In this document: in pieces, positions 7,539 to 17,091 of the stretch
Numbering within the stretch: the stretch's first letter is position 1
Layout: the number at the start of each line of letters is the position of its first letter
NCBI GenBank assembly: GCA_012960465.1
Contig: DUBF01000231.1
Span: forward strand, 593 to 47,926
Length of the DNA stretch: 47,334 bases
From: Rhodospirillales bacterium
GTDB lineage: Bacteria > Pseudomonadota > Alphaproteobacteria > Rhodospirillales > UBA2165
Direction: 5' to 3'
The notes under the pieces: generated by a model
The model's input: only the letters and a program-made list of their open reading frames with translations
Told to the model about the DNA's origin: nothing
Database searches by the model: none
Position numbers and translations under genes: made by a program

Positions 7539-8717
7539 TTAAATTTGGACCCCAGCAACCGCTTGAGCTGCAATTCCTTCTCCTCTTCCGGTAAAACCAA
7601 GTTGTTCTGTAGTTGTGGCTTTAATATTAACTTTATCGCAAGTAATTTCTAAAATTTTTGCTATATTATTCTGCATCTTATCTCTATAGCTATTAATTTT
7701 AGGTCTTTCACAGATAATTGTTAGATCTATATTTATAATATTTCCATCACGTTGGTTAATTTCATTACCTGCACGAGTTAAAAAAATTTCTGAAGCACAA
7801 TTTTTCCATTTAGGATCAGATGGTGGAAATATTAAACCTATATCACCTGCACCAACGGCGCCAAGAAGCGCATCTGTTATTGCATGCATTGCAACGTCGG
7901 CATCAGAATGTCCTTTCAGTGATTTATTAAATGGAATTTTAATCCCACACAATGTAACTGATTTCCCAGTTTTGAAACTATGGACATCGGTCCCAATGCC
8001 AATCCGTATAATCTTGCTTTCTTTATTTAAATTTAGGAGTTGTTTACCCCTCACTAAATCTTGGCACGTAGTTACTTTAAAGTTTTGTGAGGATCCTTCG
8101 ATAATTTTGACTTTAACCCCATTTGCCTCGGCAATCGCAGCATCATCAGTCAGCGCAAGGCCTTTGGTAGCTTTGTGAGCCGCCATGATAGTCTCATAAT
8201 TGAAACCTTGTGGGGTTTGTGCTTGCCATAAATTTGTACGATCAACTGAACCTATAACCGTATTATTTTTAACACGTTTAAGGCTGTCTTTAATTAGAAG
8301 GCCAGGGATCGAAGCTAAATTGTGATCTTCAAGGGAGGTAAGTAAGGCATCAATAATGTCTCCAGTAAAAAATGGGCGAGCCGCGTCGTGGATAAGAACA
8401 TATTTTGGATTGATATCTTTATAACTTTCTAGACCGAGGCGTACGGACTCTTGGCGTTGATCTCCACCAAATACAGGTTCAAGTAACTTTATGCCTTTGG
8501 TCGCTTCCGTATATAATTCTATGTCGTCTGGATGAATGACGACCCTTAAATGTTTGATGCGAGGATGAGATCCCAAAATATTTAAGCACCTGGTGAGCAA
8601 GCTTAGACCGTTTAGTTTCACATATTGCTTTGGTATTTCCCCTCCAAATCTGTTTCCGCGTCCGGCGGCAACTACTAAGGCAACGCAGTCTAATGATACT
8701 TTGTTTGATAAATTCAT
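7539..8717 (-). CDS. ispDF: Bifunctional IspD–IspF enzyme (MEP isoprenoid pathway)
   Basis: A 392-residue fusion, typical of Alphaproteobacteria. The first about 230 residues are IspD (MEP cytidylyltransferase): VVAAGRGNRFGGEIPKQY nucleotide loop and HDAARPF. The remainder is IspF (MECDP synthase): GTDVHSF and HSDADVAMHAITDALLGA metal ligands, GDIGLIFPP, and TTTEQLGFTGRGEGIAAQA at the end. The two domains catalyse steps 3 and 5 of the MEP pathway to IPP and DMAPP in the cytoplasm; IspE, which acts between them, is encoded elsewhere. ATG start at 8717 with no strong ribosome binding site. Confidence 0.96.
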   Translation of the reverse strand: MNLSNKVSLDCVALVVAAGRGNRFGGEIPKQYVKLNGLSLLTRCLNILGSHPRIKHLRVVIHPDDIELYTEATKGIKLLEPVFGGDQRQESVRLGLESYKDINPKYVLIHDAARPFFTGDIIDALLTSLEDHNLASIPGLLIKDSLKRVKNNTVIGSVDRTNLWQAQTPQGFNYETIMAAHKATKGLALTDDAAIAEANGVKVKIIEGSSQNFKVTTCQDLVRGKQLLNLNKESKIIRIGIGTDVHSFKTGKSVTLCGIKIPFNKSLKGHSDADVAMHAITDALLGAVGAGDIGLIFPPSDPKWKNCASEIFLTRAGNEINQRDGNIINIDLTIICERPKINSYRDKMQNNIAKILEITCDKVNIKATTTEQLGFTGRGEGIAAQAVAGVQI

Positions 8718-8833
8718 AGTTTTTAACTATTCCAGTCTTTAGAAGTTATTAAAGCTTGCATTAACAATGCTAGAATAGAACATAGATTTTGCAAGTATTT
8801 TGCGCCAACGACAATCTTTGGTTATAAAACTGT

Positions 8834-9634
8834 ATGAATATTTTCCTGCTTCAAGTAACCGCCTTTTTAACACTCATTCCACCCTCTTTACTTTATTTGA
8901 GGCGTGAGGCTAAAAAAGATTCTCTTTTTTGGTCGGTAATTTTGGTTGCTCTTTGCGGCACCTTACTATGGGTTTATATCCAACAATCAGAGGGTTGGCG
9001 CACTGGCCTTTCTGCGGCTTTATGGTTAACTATTTCAGCATGTCTAATAATTTATATTATCATAGCCAACGTTACGGATGATGCTTGGCGCCTAACTAGT
9101 ATATTATTCCCCTATCTTTTATTACTTGGATTACTGGCTATTATATGGAACCAAGTTCCCGAACAACCTTTTTTAGGTAATATTCCTTTAGCATGGATTG
9201 GAACGCACATTTTAGTTTCTCTTGGGACCTATGGACTGCTAACGTTAGCTGCGTTGGCAGCATTCGCTGCTGCGCTTCAAGAGCGGGCATTAAAAACTAA
9301 AAAACGAACTAAATTAGCACGCCAATTACCATCCATTGCAGCCAGTGAAAAACTTGTGGTAAATTTATTAATCGCTTGTGTCATCGTGTTGAGTATCGGG
9401 CTGACTACTGGGGTAGCATCTTTGTATATATCAACTGGATACTTTCTGTCATTCAACCACAAAACAATTTTAACGCTCATTGTTTTTGTAATTGTTATTT
9501 TTATACTGTTTGTCCATTTTAACACTGGAATACGTGGACGACTGGCTATGAGGTTTGTATTATTAGCATATTTATTGCTGACTCTTGGCTACCCAGGTGT
9601 TAAATTTGTGAAAGATATTTTGCTTTCTTCTTAG
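8834..9634 (+). CDS. CcsA/YpjD-type cytochrome c assembly membrane protein
   Basis: A 266-residue polytopic protein with about eight hydrophobic segments. It matches the YpjD/CcsA-like inner-membrane family: a tandem N-terminal pair of helices, HILVSLGTYGLLTLAALAAF in the centre, FNHKTILTLIVF and a final GIRGRLAMRFVLLAYLLL helix. The full haem-handling WWD motif of true CcsA is not evident, so it is more like the YpjD branch, whose role is not settled. It is divergent from ispDF (116 bp) and about 90 bp upstream of dusB. Confidence 0.8.
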   Translation: MNIFLLQVTAFLTLIPPSLLYLRREAKKDSLFWSVILVALCGTLLWVYIQQSEGWRTGLSAALWLTISACLIIYIIIANVTDDAWRLTSILFPYLLLLGLLAIIWNQVPEQPFLGNIPLAWIGTHILVSLGTYGLLTLAALAAFAAALQERALKTKKRTKLARQLPSIAASEKLVVNLLIACVIVLSIGLTTGVASLYISTGYFLSFNHKTILTLIVFVIVIFILFVHFNTGIRGRLAMRFVLLAYLLLTLGYPGVKFVKDILLSS

Positions 9635-9726
9635 GCAAATTTAAAAATTTACTTTAAAATTATATTCTTTTTAATTGCATTTTATCCATTTTCGCCTAAT
9701 AAATACGCAAATTATAAGGATTAATT

Positions 9727-10713
9727 GTGAAAATCAAGATAGGTCCAATTGAACTTGACAACAATGTAATTCTTGCACCAATGTCAGGTGTCTCCGATAT
9801 GCCTTATCGAAGATTAGCAAAAAGAAATGGTGCAGCTTTGGTCATCTCAGAGATGATTGCAAGTCAAGCTATGGTTTATGCAAATAGAAAAACTATGAAA
9901 ATGGCTAGTAATTGCGCTGAAGAGTTTCCAATGGCAGTTCAATTGGCCGGATGCGAGCCGAAATTAATGGCAGAAGCTGCAAAACTAAACGAAGATCGTG
10001 GTGCCGCAATTATAGATATAAACATGGGTTGTCCGGTAAAAAAGGTTACCAAGGGTCATGCTGGCTCAGCGTTGATGAAAGATGAAAAACTTGCTGGTCA
10101 AATAATCGAATCTGTTGTTAAAGCTGTCAAATTACCAGTAACTCTAAAAATGAGAACAGGCTGGGACGAAAATTCAAGAAATGCTCCAATATTAGCTAAA
10201 ATAGCAGAGGATTCTGGCGTCCAAATGCTAACAATCCATGGAAGAACGCGTAACCAATTGTATCGCGGTAAGGCTGATTGGAGTTTCATCCGAAACGTAA
10301 AGAAAGCAGTTTCTATTCCTGTGATAGGTAATGGTGATGTAACAAAAGTCGATCATGCTGCTGTACTTTTAGAGCAATCTGGTGCTGATGGTGTTATGAT
10401 TGGTCGTGGGACATATGGTCGCCCTTGGTTTATCAGCCAGGTTAATCATTTTTTAAAAACTGGAGAACGTTTAGAAAATCCAGAAATATCAACTCAATAT
10501 GAAATAGTTATCAATCACTATGGAGAGCTAATTGCCCACTATGGCCGAGAGCGAGGTCTAAGAGTAGCTCGTAAGCATATAGCTTGGTACACCAAAGGAC
10601 TTCCGGGTTCAGCCGGATTTAGGGATGTTTTTAATCGGATAAATAATATTGCTGAGGCTAAGTTAGCACTTAATAGCTTTTATTTGCCATTACTTGAACG
10701 CAATGTAGCTTAA
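9727..10713 (+). CDS. dusB: tRNA-dihydrouridine synthase DusB (NifR3 family)
   Basis: A 328-residue TIM-barrel flavoenzyme that reduces uridine to dihydrouridine in the D loop of tRNA. Signatures: LAPMSGVSDMPYRRL at the start, INMGCPVKKVTKGHAGSAL with the catalytic Cys, LKMRTGWDE, IHGRTRNQLYRGKADW, and GADGVMIGRGTYGRPW at the phosphate site. It starts with GTG after AAGGAT. It heads the conserved alphaproteobacterial dusB–ntrBC–ntrYX block; its old name nifR3 comes from this link to nitrogen regulation. Confidence 0.96.
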   Translation: MKIKIGPIELDNNVILAPMSGVSDMPYRRLAKRNGAALVISEMIASQAMVYANRKTMKMASNCAEEFPMAVQLAGCEPKLMAEAAKLNEDRGAAIIDINMGCPVKKVTKGHAGSALMKDEKLAGQIIESVVKAVKLPVTLKMRTGWDENSRNAPILAKIAEDSGVQMLTIHGRTRNQLYRGKADWSFIRNVKKAVSIPVIGNGDVTKVDHAAVLLEQSGADGVMIGRGTYGRPWFISQVNHFLKTGERLENPEISTQYEIVINHYGELIAHYGRERGLRVARKHIAWYTKGLPGSAGFRDVFNRINNIAEAKLALNSFYLPLLERNVA

Positions 10714-10735
10714 ATGCCTATGAAAAGTCATAGTT

Positions 10736-11836
10736 ATGCCCTTTTTTGAAGAGTCTCTAAATATTAAAAGTGATAATATTTTAAACGGCCTCGGTTCTAG
10801 TATCATAGTAATTGATGATCGTTCCAATATAGCCTATCTAAATAGCTCGGCGGAACAATTCTTCGCTGGTAGTCAAACGCAGTTAAAAGGACAAGAAATT
10901 GGTCAATTATTGCCATTTGATAGTCCTCTAATGACTTTAATAAAACAGGTTCAATTAAGTGGTAGCGGTGTTTCTGATTATGGCCTTACGCTTGATACTC
11001 CGCGTATAGTGAAACAATTGATAAACGTTCAAGTTACCCCGGTATTAGATTATCCTGGGTTCGCAATTTTGAATATATTTAAACGTTCGATGGCTGATAA
11101 AATTGATCGCCAACTTACCCATCGTAATACTGCTAGATCGGTATCAGCGATGTCCGCAATGCTGGCTCATGAAGTTAAAAATCCCTTATCTGGGATCCGC
11201 GGCGCTGCACAATTATTAGAACAAGAGGCTACCGGTGGGGATCAGGAATTAACTCAACTAATTTGTGATGAGACTGACCGGATCTGCGAACTTGTTGATC
11301 GAATGGAAGTGTTTTCGGATCAGCGTCCACTTGAACGGAAGTCAGTAAATGCACATAAAGTATTAGAACGGGTGCGTCAAATTGCGCAAAATGGCTTTGC
11401 TGAAAATATCAAGATTATTGAGAAATATGATCCTTCGTTGCCATCCATAAATGGCGATCACGATCAATTAGTACAGATATTCTTGAATCTAATAAAAAAT
11501 GCTGCTGAAGCAATAAATCATGAAAATGGTGAAATTATTTTGAGTACGGCCTATCAGCATAGTGTGCACTTTGCACTACCTGGAAGAGTATCGCGGGCCC
11601 TTTTACCATTGGTTATTAGTGTGCAAGATAATGGGACTGGTATACCTGTTGAACTTCAAGATCATTTATTTGAGGCTTTTGTGACCTCTAAGTCAAATGG
11701 AACAGGGCTTGGCCTCGCTTTAGTAGCTAAAATGATTGATGACCACGGTGGGGTAATCGAATTTGATAGTTATCCAGGCAAAACAGTATTTCGCGTGATC
11801 CTTCCTATGTCTACTAATCCTGATGAAACGGATTAG
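10736..11836 (+). CDS. ntrB: Nitrogen regulation sensor kinase NtrB
   Basis: A 366-residue soluble histidine kinase without membrane segments. It has an N-terminal PAS domain (about 10–110), the H-box [16 protein letters not shown] with phosphorylated H145, the N-box [11 protein letters not shown], and ATP-binding VQDNGTGIP and [12 protein letters not shown]. In this family it phosphorylates or dephosphorylates NtrC under PII control according to nitrogen status. The start lies 23 bp after dusB, and ntrC follows by 17 bp, so these genes are probably cotranscribed. Confidence 0.95.
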   Translation: MPFFEESLNIKSDNILNGLGSSIIVIDDRSNIAYLNSSAEQFFAGSQTQLKGQEIGQLLPFDSPLMTLIKQVQLSGSGVSDYGLTLDTPRIVKQLINVQVTPVLDYPGFAILNIFKRSMADKIDRQLTHRNTARSVSAMSAMLAHEVKNPLSGIRGAAQLLEQEATGGDQELTQLICDETDRICELVDRMEVFSDQRPLERKSVNAHKVLERVRQIAQNGFAENIKIIEKYDPSLPSINGDHDQLVQIFLNLIKNAAEAINHENGEIILSTAYQHSVHFALPGRVSRALLPLVISVQDNGTGIPVELQDHLFEAFVTSKSNGTGLGLALVAKMIDDHGGVIEFDSYPGKTVFRVILPMSTNPDETD

Positions 11837-11853
11837 ATCAAGGAGTATTTTAT

Positions 11854-13293
11854 TTGTCTAACTCAACGATTTTAATTGCTGATGATGATACTGCAATTCG
11901 GACAGTTTTAAACCAAGCTCTGAGTAGAGTTGGTTACGATGTGCGCACAACGGGTAATGCCGCGACATTATGGAAATGGGTTAGTGAGGGTGAAGGGAAA
12001 CTTGTTATAATAGATGTTGTGATGCCAGATGAAAATGGACTAGATTTGCTCCCGCGTATAAAAAAACTTAGGCCAGATCTGCAAGTTATTGTGATGAGTG
12101 CCCAGAATACTTTGATGACAGCAGTCAAGGCCACCCAACGAGGAGCATTTGAATATCTACCAAAACCATTTGATTTGAATGAACTGTTGCTTGTTGTAGA
12201 AAGAGCTCTGCAAACTAAACAAGATAATAGTTGGATAAAATTTTCAGAGACTTCAGCCGAGGAACAACTTCCTTTGATTGGGCGGTCGGGAGCAATGCAA
12301 GAGGTCTATCGTTCATTAGCTCGGTTAATGAATACAGATTTAACAGTCTTAATCACAGGAGATTCTGGAACTGGAAAAGAACTAGCAGCCAGAGCTTTGC
12401 ATGACTATAGCGGCCGAAAAAACTTTTCATTTATAGCCATAAATATGGCAGCTATACCGCGTGAATTAATTGAAAGTGAACTTTTTGGTCATGAAAAAGG
12501 TTCGTTTACTGGAGCCGTCACGCAATCATCAGGCCGTTTTAAACAAGCTGAAGGCGGTACATTATTCTTAGATGAAATAGGTGATATGCCTGCAGAAGCT
12601 CAAACTAGACTATTGCGTGTCCTTCAAGAAGGTGAATACACGACAGTCGGGGGTAGGGTGCCAATACGGACCAATGTGAGGATTGTTGCTGCTACCCACC
12701 GCGATTTAACCCAACTCATTCGCCAAGGTTTATTCAGGGAAGATCTCTACTATCGTCTAAATGTTGTTCCAATCCGTATGCCTTCGTTAAGAGAGAGGCG
12801 AGAGGATATACCTGAATTAGTAAAACATTTTCTGACAAAGTCAGCAGAGGAGGGTTTGCCATGGAAAATGATAGATAAGCAAGCATTGGAACAACTTCAA
12901 GTTTATAATTGGCCAGGAAACGTTCGCGAGTTAGAAAACGTAGTGCGCCGTTTAGCTGCGCTATATTCTGAAGACACTATTGGAATTGACGTTATTGTGT
13001 CGGAACTATCAGATATAGCTAGCCCTATAAGCGAAGCGAGTAAAAGTAATGGTATTAGTGAAGCAGTTGAGTTACATATCCAAGATTACTTTGCTATACA
13101 TAAAGGCACCTTGCCAGCGGGTGGGCTCTATGACCAAATTTTAAAAGAGGTGGAACGCCCCCTTATTACGCATACGCTGCAGTTTACACGAGGAAATCAG
13201 TTAAAATCTGCTAAATTATTAGGATTAAACCGCAATACATTACGGAAAAAGATTCGAGAATTAAATATTCCAGTAACCCGCGTTCCTAAATAA
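11854..13293 (+). CDS. ntrC: Nitrogen response regulator NtrC (sigma-54 activator)
   Basis: A 479-residue activator. The receiver domain comes first (phospho-acceptor D54 in [10 protein letters not shown]). The AAA+ domain follows with Walker A GDSGTGKE, the sigma-54 contact loop GSFTGA at 216–221 (a common variant of GAFTGA), Walker [11 protein letters not shown] and [13 protein letters not shown] Fis-type helix-turn-helix closes it ([19 protein letters not shown]). It starts with TTG after AAGGAG. It drives nitrogen-scavenging genes with sigma-54 when phosphorylated by NtrB. Confidence 0.96.
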   Translation: MSNSTILIADDDTAIRTVLNQALSRVGYDVRTTGNAATLWKWVSEGEGKLVIIDVVMPDENGLDLLPRIKKLRPDLQVIVMSAQNTLMTAVKATQRGAFEYLPKPFDLNELLLVVERALQTKQDNSWIKFSETSAEEQLPLIGRSGAMQEVYRSLARLMNTDLTVLITGDSGTGKELAARALHDYSGRKNFSFIAINMAAIPRELIESELFGHEKGSFTGAVTQSSGRFKQAEGGTLFLDEIGDMPAEAQTRLLRVLQEGEYTTVGGRVPIRTNVRIVAATHRDLTQLIRQGLFREDLYYRLNVVPIRMPSLRERREDIPELVKHFLTKSAEEGLPWKMIDKQALEQLQVYNWPGNVRELENVVRRLAALYSEDTIGIDVIVSELSDIASPISEASKSNGISEAVELHIQDYFAIHKGTLPAGGLYDQILKEVERPLITHTLQFTRGNQLKSAKLLGLNRNTLRKKIRELNIPVTRVPK

Positions 13294-13350
13294 CCAGTTA
13301 TGATAATAAACTCTAAATATATATTCATTAAGCTTTAGATGAGCAATTAA

Positions 13351-15558
13351 ATGTTAGATGTTCAAACTAAATCGAGATTTAGAACGATGCCTCGTTTGTT
13401 CAACTCGCCGCGTTTAACCAAGGTGCTTGTTATTCTGATTGCTACTTCTTTATGTATATCAGGTCTGGCGACAATTATTATATTATCCGAGTTTTCTCCA
13501 CTTAACCCTAATCTTGGTAGTGTAATTGCCTTACTGAACCTAGATTTAGGTCTAGCAGTATTGCTAGGTGTCGTGCTTGTTAGAAAAATTATTCATACTT
13601 GGTTTAAAAACAAATTTAGTCCAGCAGGTTCAAAACTCCATATAAAAATGGTTATTTCATTTGGTATGGTGGCCATTATTCCTGCGTTACTTGTCGTTGT
13701 GTTTTTGGGTTTATTTCTGAATTTTGGAATAGAAACTTGGTTTAATAAACGTGTGCGAACAGCGGTGAATGCCTCAACGGTTGTTGCGCAATTATATTTA
13801 AAAGAACACCAACAAAATATTCGAGGGATTGCCCTTTCAATGGCGAACGATTTAAATAGAGCTGCACCGAGAATGCGTCAGAATCCTCGATTACTTAAAG
13901 AATTTATAATAACTCTATCGGATTTGAAAAATCTCTCAGAAGCTGTTGTTGTTAATAGTAGTGGAAAAACTCTAGCTCGATCCCAACTTAGTTTTTCTTT
14001 AGGATTCAATTTTTCAAATGATGATTTATTGAAAGGTATCCTTAACGGTCGGCCTGGCGAAGTGATAATTATTACAAATCAGTTTGGTAACACTGTTCGG
14101 GCTGGGGTAAAACTGGAAGCTTTTTTCGATACATATTTATTAGTTGGTAAATTCGTCGATGCTCAGGTACTTCAGCATATAGCTCAAACCACAGGTGCAG
14201 CTGACAAGTATCTCTTATTAGAAAAAAATATATACAATCTTCAAACTAAATTTATGTTTGTCTTTGTCCTAATTGCTTTTTTACTCTTACTATCAGCGAT
14301 TTGGATTGGGTGGTCCATCGCCTCAAAGATCTCAACACCAATTGGAAAACTGATTGATGCAGCAGATAATGTAGGTAAAGGTGATTTGACGACCAAAGTT
14401 GATTATGACAAAAGAAAGGATAAAGATGAGGTCGGGAAACTTAGTCATTCATTCAATCTAATGACCGAACAATTGCGTAATCAGCAGTTTGGGCTTATCG
14501 AAGCAAACCGTCAATTGGATGAAAGAAGGCGTTTTACAGAAGTAGTACTCTCGGGAGTTTCAGCCGGGGTCATTGGCCTCGATAAAAGGGGTTGTATTCA
14601 TCTTTCGAATAGATCTGCGTTCGAATTATTATCCATTAAATTAGAAGAACATGTAGATGAGCCTCTTGGTGTTTGTATCCCTGAAATGGTTAGTTTGCTA
14701 GATGAGGTTATTGCCAACCCAAGCCGTATCGTCAATGGAGAGATTAAATTAGGTCGTAACGGTTGGCAAAAAACTCTAGTCGTATCTATAGCGGCGGAGA
14801 AAATAAAACAAGAAATTATTGGTTTTGTTGTAACATTTGATGATGTTTCCGAATTGCTTTCAGCCCAACGAAAAGCAGCTTGGGCTGATGTAGCCCAGCG
14901 CATTGCACATGAAATTAAAAACCCTTTGACGCCTATCCAACTTTCTGCTGAACGCCTAAAGCGGAAGTATAAGGCAGAAATAAAATCAGACCAAAAAACA
15001 TTTTTGATGTGCACGGATACCATAATTCGACAAGTTAAGGACATAGAACGGATGGTTGATGAGTTTTCTTCATTTTCAAGAATGCCAGAACCCGACTTTA
15101 AAGCTGTGAATCTTTCTGAACTTTGCACACAAAGTGTTTTTTTAGAACAAAATAGATTTCCCGATATCGATTATATAATTAATACTGGAGAAGTAGAAAT
15201 AATTATTTCAGGTGATCGACAACAAATAAGCCAATCTCTAACAAACATTATGAAAAATGCAGCAGAATCAATTATTTATGATTCTAATTTGAAGAAGGAA
15301 ATTAAAGGGAAAATTCAATTGGATCTCTTAAATAAACCTAGTCAGATTTTTATTCATATTTCAGATAACGGGGGTGGATTTTCAGAAAATTTGATAGACC
15401 GGATCTCTGAACCTTATGTGACGACGCGTGAAAATGGTACTGGATTGGGACTAGCCATTGCCACTAAAATAATGGAAGATCATAATGGTGAGATTTTACT
15501 TCGTAATGATAAAAACGGTGGTGCTACGGTAACGTTAGTATTTAATAAAATAGTTTAA
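13351..15558 (+). CDS. ntrY: Membrane sensor kinase NtrY
   Basis: A 735-residue histidine kinase. Three hydrophobic segments are near the N-terminus (about 25–47, 58–80, 98–125). A periplasmic sensing region extends to about 300, then a fourth helix (MFVFVLIAFLLLLSAIWIGW). HAMP (SKISTPIGKLIDAADNVGKG), PAS and kinase domains follow. The H-box is RIAHEIKNPLTPIQLSAERL with H520; the N-box is NIMKNAAESI; the ATP lid is GTGLGLAIATKI. NtrY pairs with NtrX and responds to nitrogen and, in some Alphaproteobacteria, redox signals. It follows ntrC by 57 bp. Confidence 0.95.
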   Translation: MLDVQTKSRFRTMPRLFNSPRLTKVLVILIATSLCISGLATIIILSEFSPLNPNLGSVIALLNLDLGLAVLLGVVLVRKIIHTWFKNKFSPAGSKLHIKMVISFGMVAIIPALLVVVFLGLFLNFGIETWFNKRVRTAVNASTVVAQLYLKEHQQNIRGIALSMANDLNRAAPRMRQNPRLLKEFIITLSDLKNLSEAVVVNSSGKTLARSQLSFSLGFNFSNDDLLKGILNGRPGEVIIITNQFGNTVRAGVKLEAFFDTYLLVGKFVDAQVLQHIAQTTGAADKYLLLEKNIYNLQTKFMFVFVLIAFLLLLSAIWIGWSIASKISTPIGKLIDAADNVGKGDLTTKVDYDKRKDKDEVGKLSHSFNLMTEQLRNQQFGLIEANRQLDERRRFTEVVLSGVSAGVIGLDKRGCIHLSNRSAFELLSIKLEEHVDEPLGVCIPEMVSLLDEVIANPSRIVNGEIKLGRNGWQKTLVVSIAAEKIKQEIIGFVVTFDDVSELLSAQRKAAWADVAQRIAHEIKNPLTPIQLSAERLKRKYKAEIKSDQKTFLMCTDTIIRQVKDIERMVDEFSSFSRMPEPDFKAVNLSELCTQSVFLEQNRFPDIDYIINTGEVEIIISGDRQQISQSLTNIMKNAAESIIYDSNLKKEIKGKIQLDLLNKPSQIFIHISDNGGGFSENLIDRISEPYVTTRENGTGLGLAIATKIMEDHNGEILLRNDKNGGATVTLVFNKIV

Positions 15559-15629
15559 CGTTGGTAACTCAATCAAATTTAGATAAGAATTATTTTTTTA
15601 ATTTTATATAGCGAGTTTTATTTAAATTC

Positions 15630-17030
15630 ATGACTCATGATATTTTAATTGTCGATGACAAGGATGATATTCGGCTCTTAGCTGCTGGTATTTTGGAAGA
15701 TGAAGGACACCAAACACGGGGAGCATGTGATCGCGAGGCTGCATTAGAATCTATTGTGTCTCGCCGTCCTAGTTTAGTACTTCTTGATATATGGCTAAAC
15801 GATCCGTTAGAGGGTATTGAGATTTTAAAAATAATTTGTTCCGAACATCCAACAGTACCTGTTGTAATGATGAGTGGACACGGTGATATAGAAACGGCGG
15901 TATCATCAATAAATCTAGGAGCCTTCGATTTCATTGAAAAGCCCTTTACGGCTGATCGTTTAGTATTGGTTGTAAATAGAGCAATCGAGAACACTACCTT
16001 GAAGCGGGAAAATGCAGAACTCAAGCAACGGGTAGGTGGTGAGATCAATCTCATTGGAACATCAAATATAATAAGTCAATTACGTCAAGCTATCAAACGT
16101 GTTGCTAGCGCTAATAGTCGAGTTTTGATTATGGGTCCAGCTGGCTCTGGGAAAGATGTTGCTTCACGTCTTCTTCATAGGCACTCTGCGCGAGCAGACG
16201 GACCATTTGTTTCAATTAATTGCGCTACTTTGAACCCAGGTAATTTTGAAATAAGCTTATTTGGCCTGGAAAGCTCGGGAGATAGAAAGAGCCCCAGGGA
16301 TATAGGTACTTTTGAACAAGCTCATAATGGCACCTTATTTTTGGATGAAGTAGCCGATATGCCCCTAGAAACTCAAGGCAAGATTGTACGAGTTCTGCAA
16401 GAACAATCATTTCAACGTGTTGGTGGAGCAAATTTTATTGACGTAGATGTGCGAGTGATAGCGGCTTCGTCTAAAGATTTAGCGGAAGAGATGCAACAAG
16501 GTCGTTTTCGTGAGGATCTTTTTTATCGATTGAGTGTCGTACCAATAAAAATTCCACCTTTACGTGATTATAAAGAGGATATACCTGAACTCGCTGATTA
16601 TTTTATGCGCGAGATGGCGATGGCTACTGGGAGAGTTTCAAGGGTGTTTTCAAAAGATGCGCTAGTAAAATTGCAGGTTTATACATGGCCAGGAAATGTT
16701 CGTGAGTTACGTAATGTTATCGAACGAGTTTTAATTATGGCCCCGGGAGAAAAGAACGACCCTATCTTGCCAGATATGATACCTTCAGAATTAAGTGATC
16801 CTGAAGAACTATCCGAGATTGGCCTTGATAGTGCAGAGTTTGCAGGATTGCAACTCCGCGAAGCCCGAGTGATTTTTGAACGAAGATACTTAGAAGCACA
16901 AGTTAGTCGTTTTGGTGGAAATATATCCAAAACCGCGATTTTTATAGGTATGGAACGGTCTGCTCTTCACCGTAAATTAAAGTCTTTAGGATTTCAACCC
17001 GATGAACGTGCCAGAGTGGTGAATGATTGA
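15630..17030 (+). CDS. ntrX: Response regulator NtrX
   Basis: A 466-residue NtrC-family regulator. The receiver domain has D53 (LLDIWLND). The AAA+ domain has Walker A GPAGSGKD and Walker B LFLDEVADMP, then [12 protein letters not shown] and a C-terminal helix-turn-helix (SKTAIFIGMERSALHRKLKSL). The GAFTGA loop that touches sigma-54 is absent: FGLESSGDRKSPRDIGTFEQ stands in its place, as I recall for other alphaproteobacterial NtrX proteins, so it probably does not act through sigma-54. It pairs with NtrY, 71 bp upstream. Confidence 0.95.
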   Translation: MTHDILIVDDKDDIRLLAAGILEDEGHQTRGACDREAALESIVSRRPSLVLLDIWLNDPLEGIEILKIICSEHPTVPVVMMSGHGDIETAVSSINLGAFDFIEKPFTADRLVLVVNRAIENTTLKRENAELKQRVGGEINLIGTSNIISQLRQAIKRVASANSRVLIMGPAGSGKDVASRLLHRHSARADGPFVSINCATLNPGNFEISLFGLESSGDRKSPRDIGTFEQAHNGTLFLDEVADMPLETQGKIVRVLQEQSFQRVGGANFIDVDVRVIAASSKDLAEEMQQGRFREDLFYRLSVVPIKIPPLRDYKEDIPELADYFMREMAMATGRVSRVFSKDALVKLQVYTWPGNVRELRNVIERVLIMAPGEKNDPILPDMIPSELSDPEELSEIGLDSAEFAGLQLREARVIFERRYLEAQVSRFGGNISKTAIFIGMERSALHRKLKSLGFQPDERARVVND

Positions 17031-17091
17031 GACTAATATTAATCTGATAATCGAATGTGTTGTATAAGTATGTAATTGTAATGGGTAACTT

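Noticed and set aside
14598-15128. 176-residue minus-strand ORF inside ntrY
   Set aside because: It lies wholly within the kinase coding sequence of ntrY and has no recognisable domain.
15635-16054. 139-residue minus-strand ORF inside ntrX
   Set aside because: Antisense shadow of the receiver domain.
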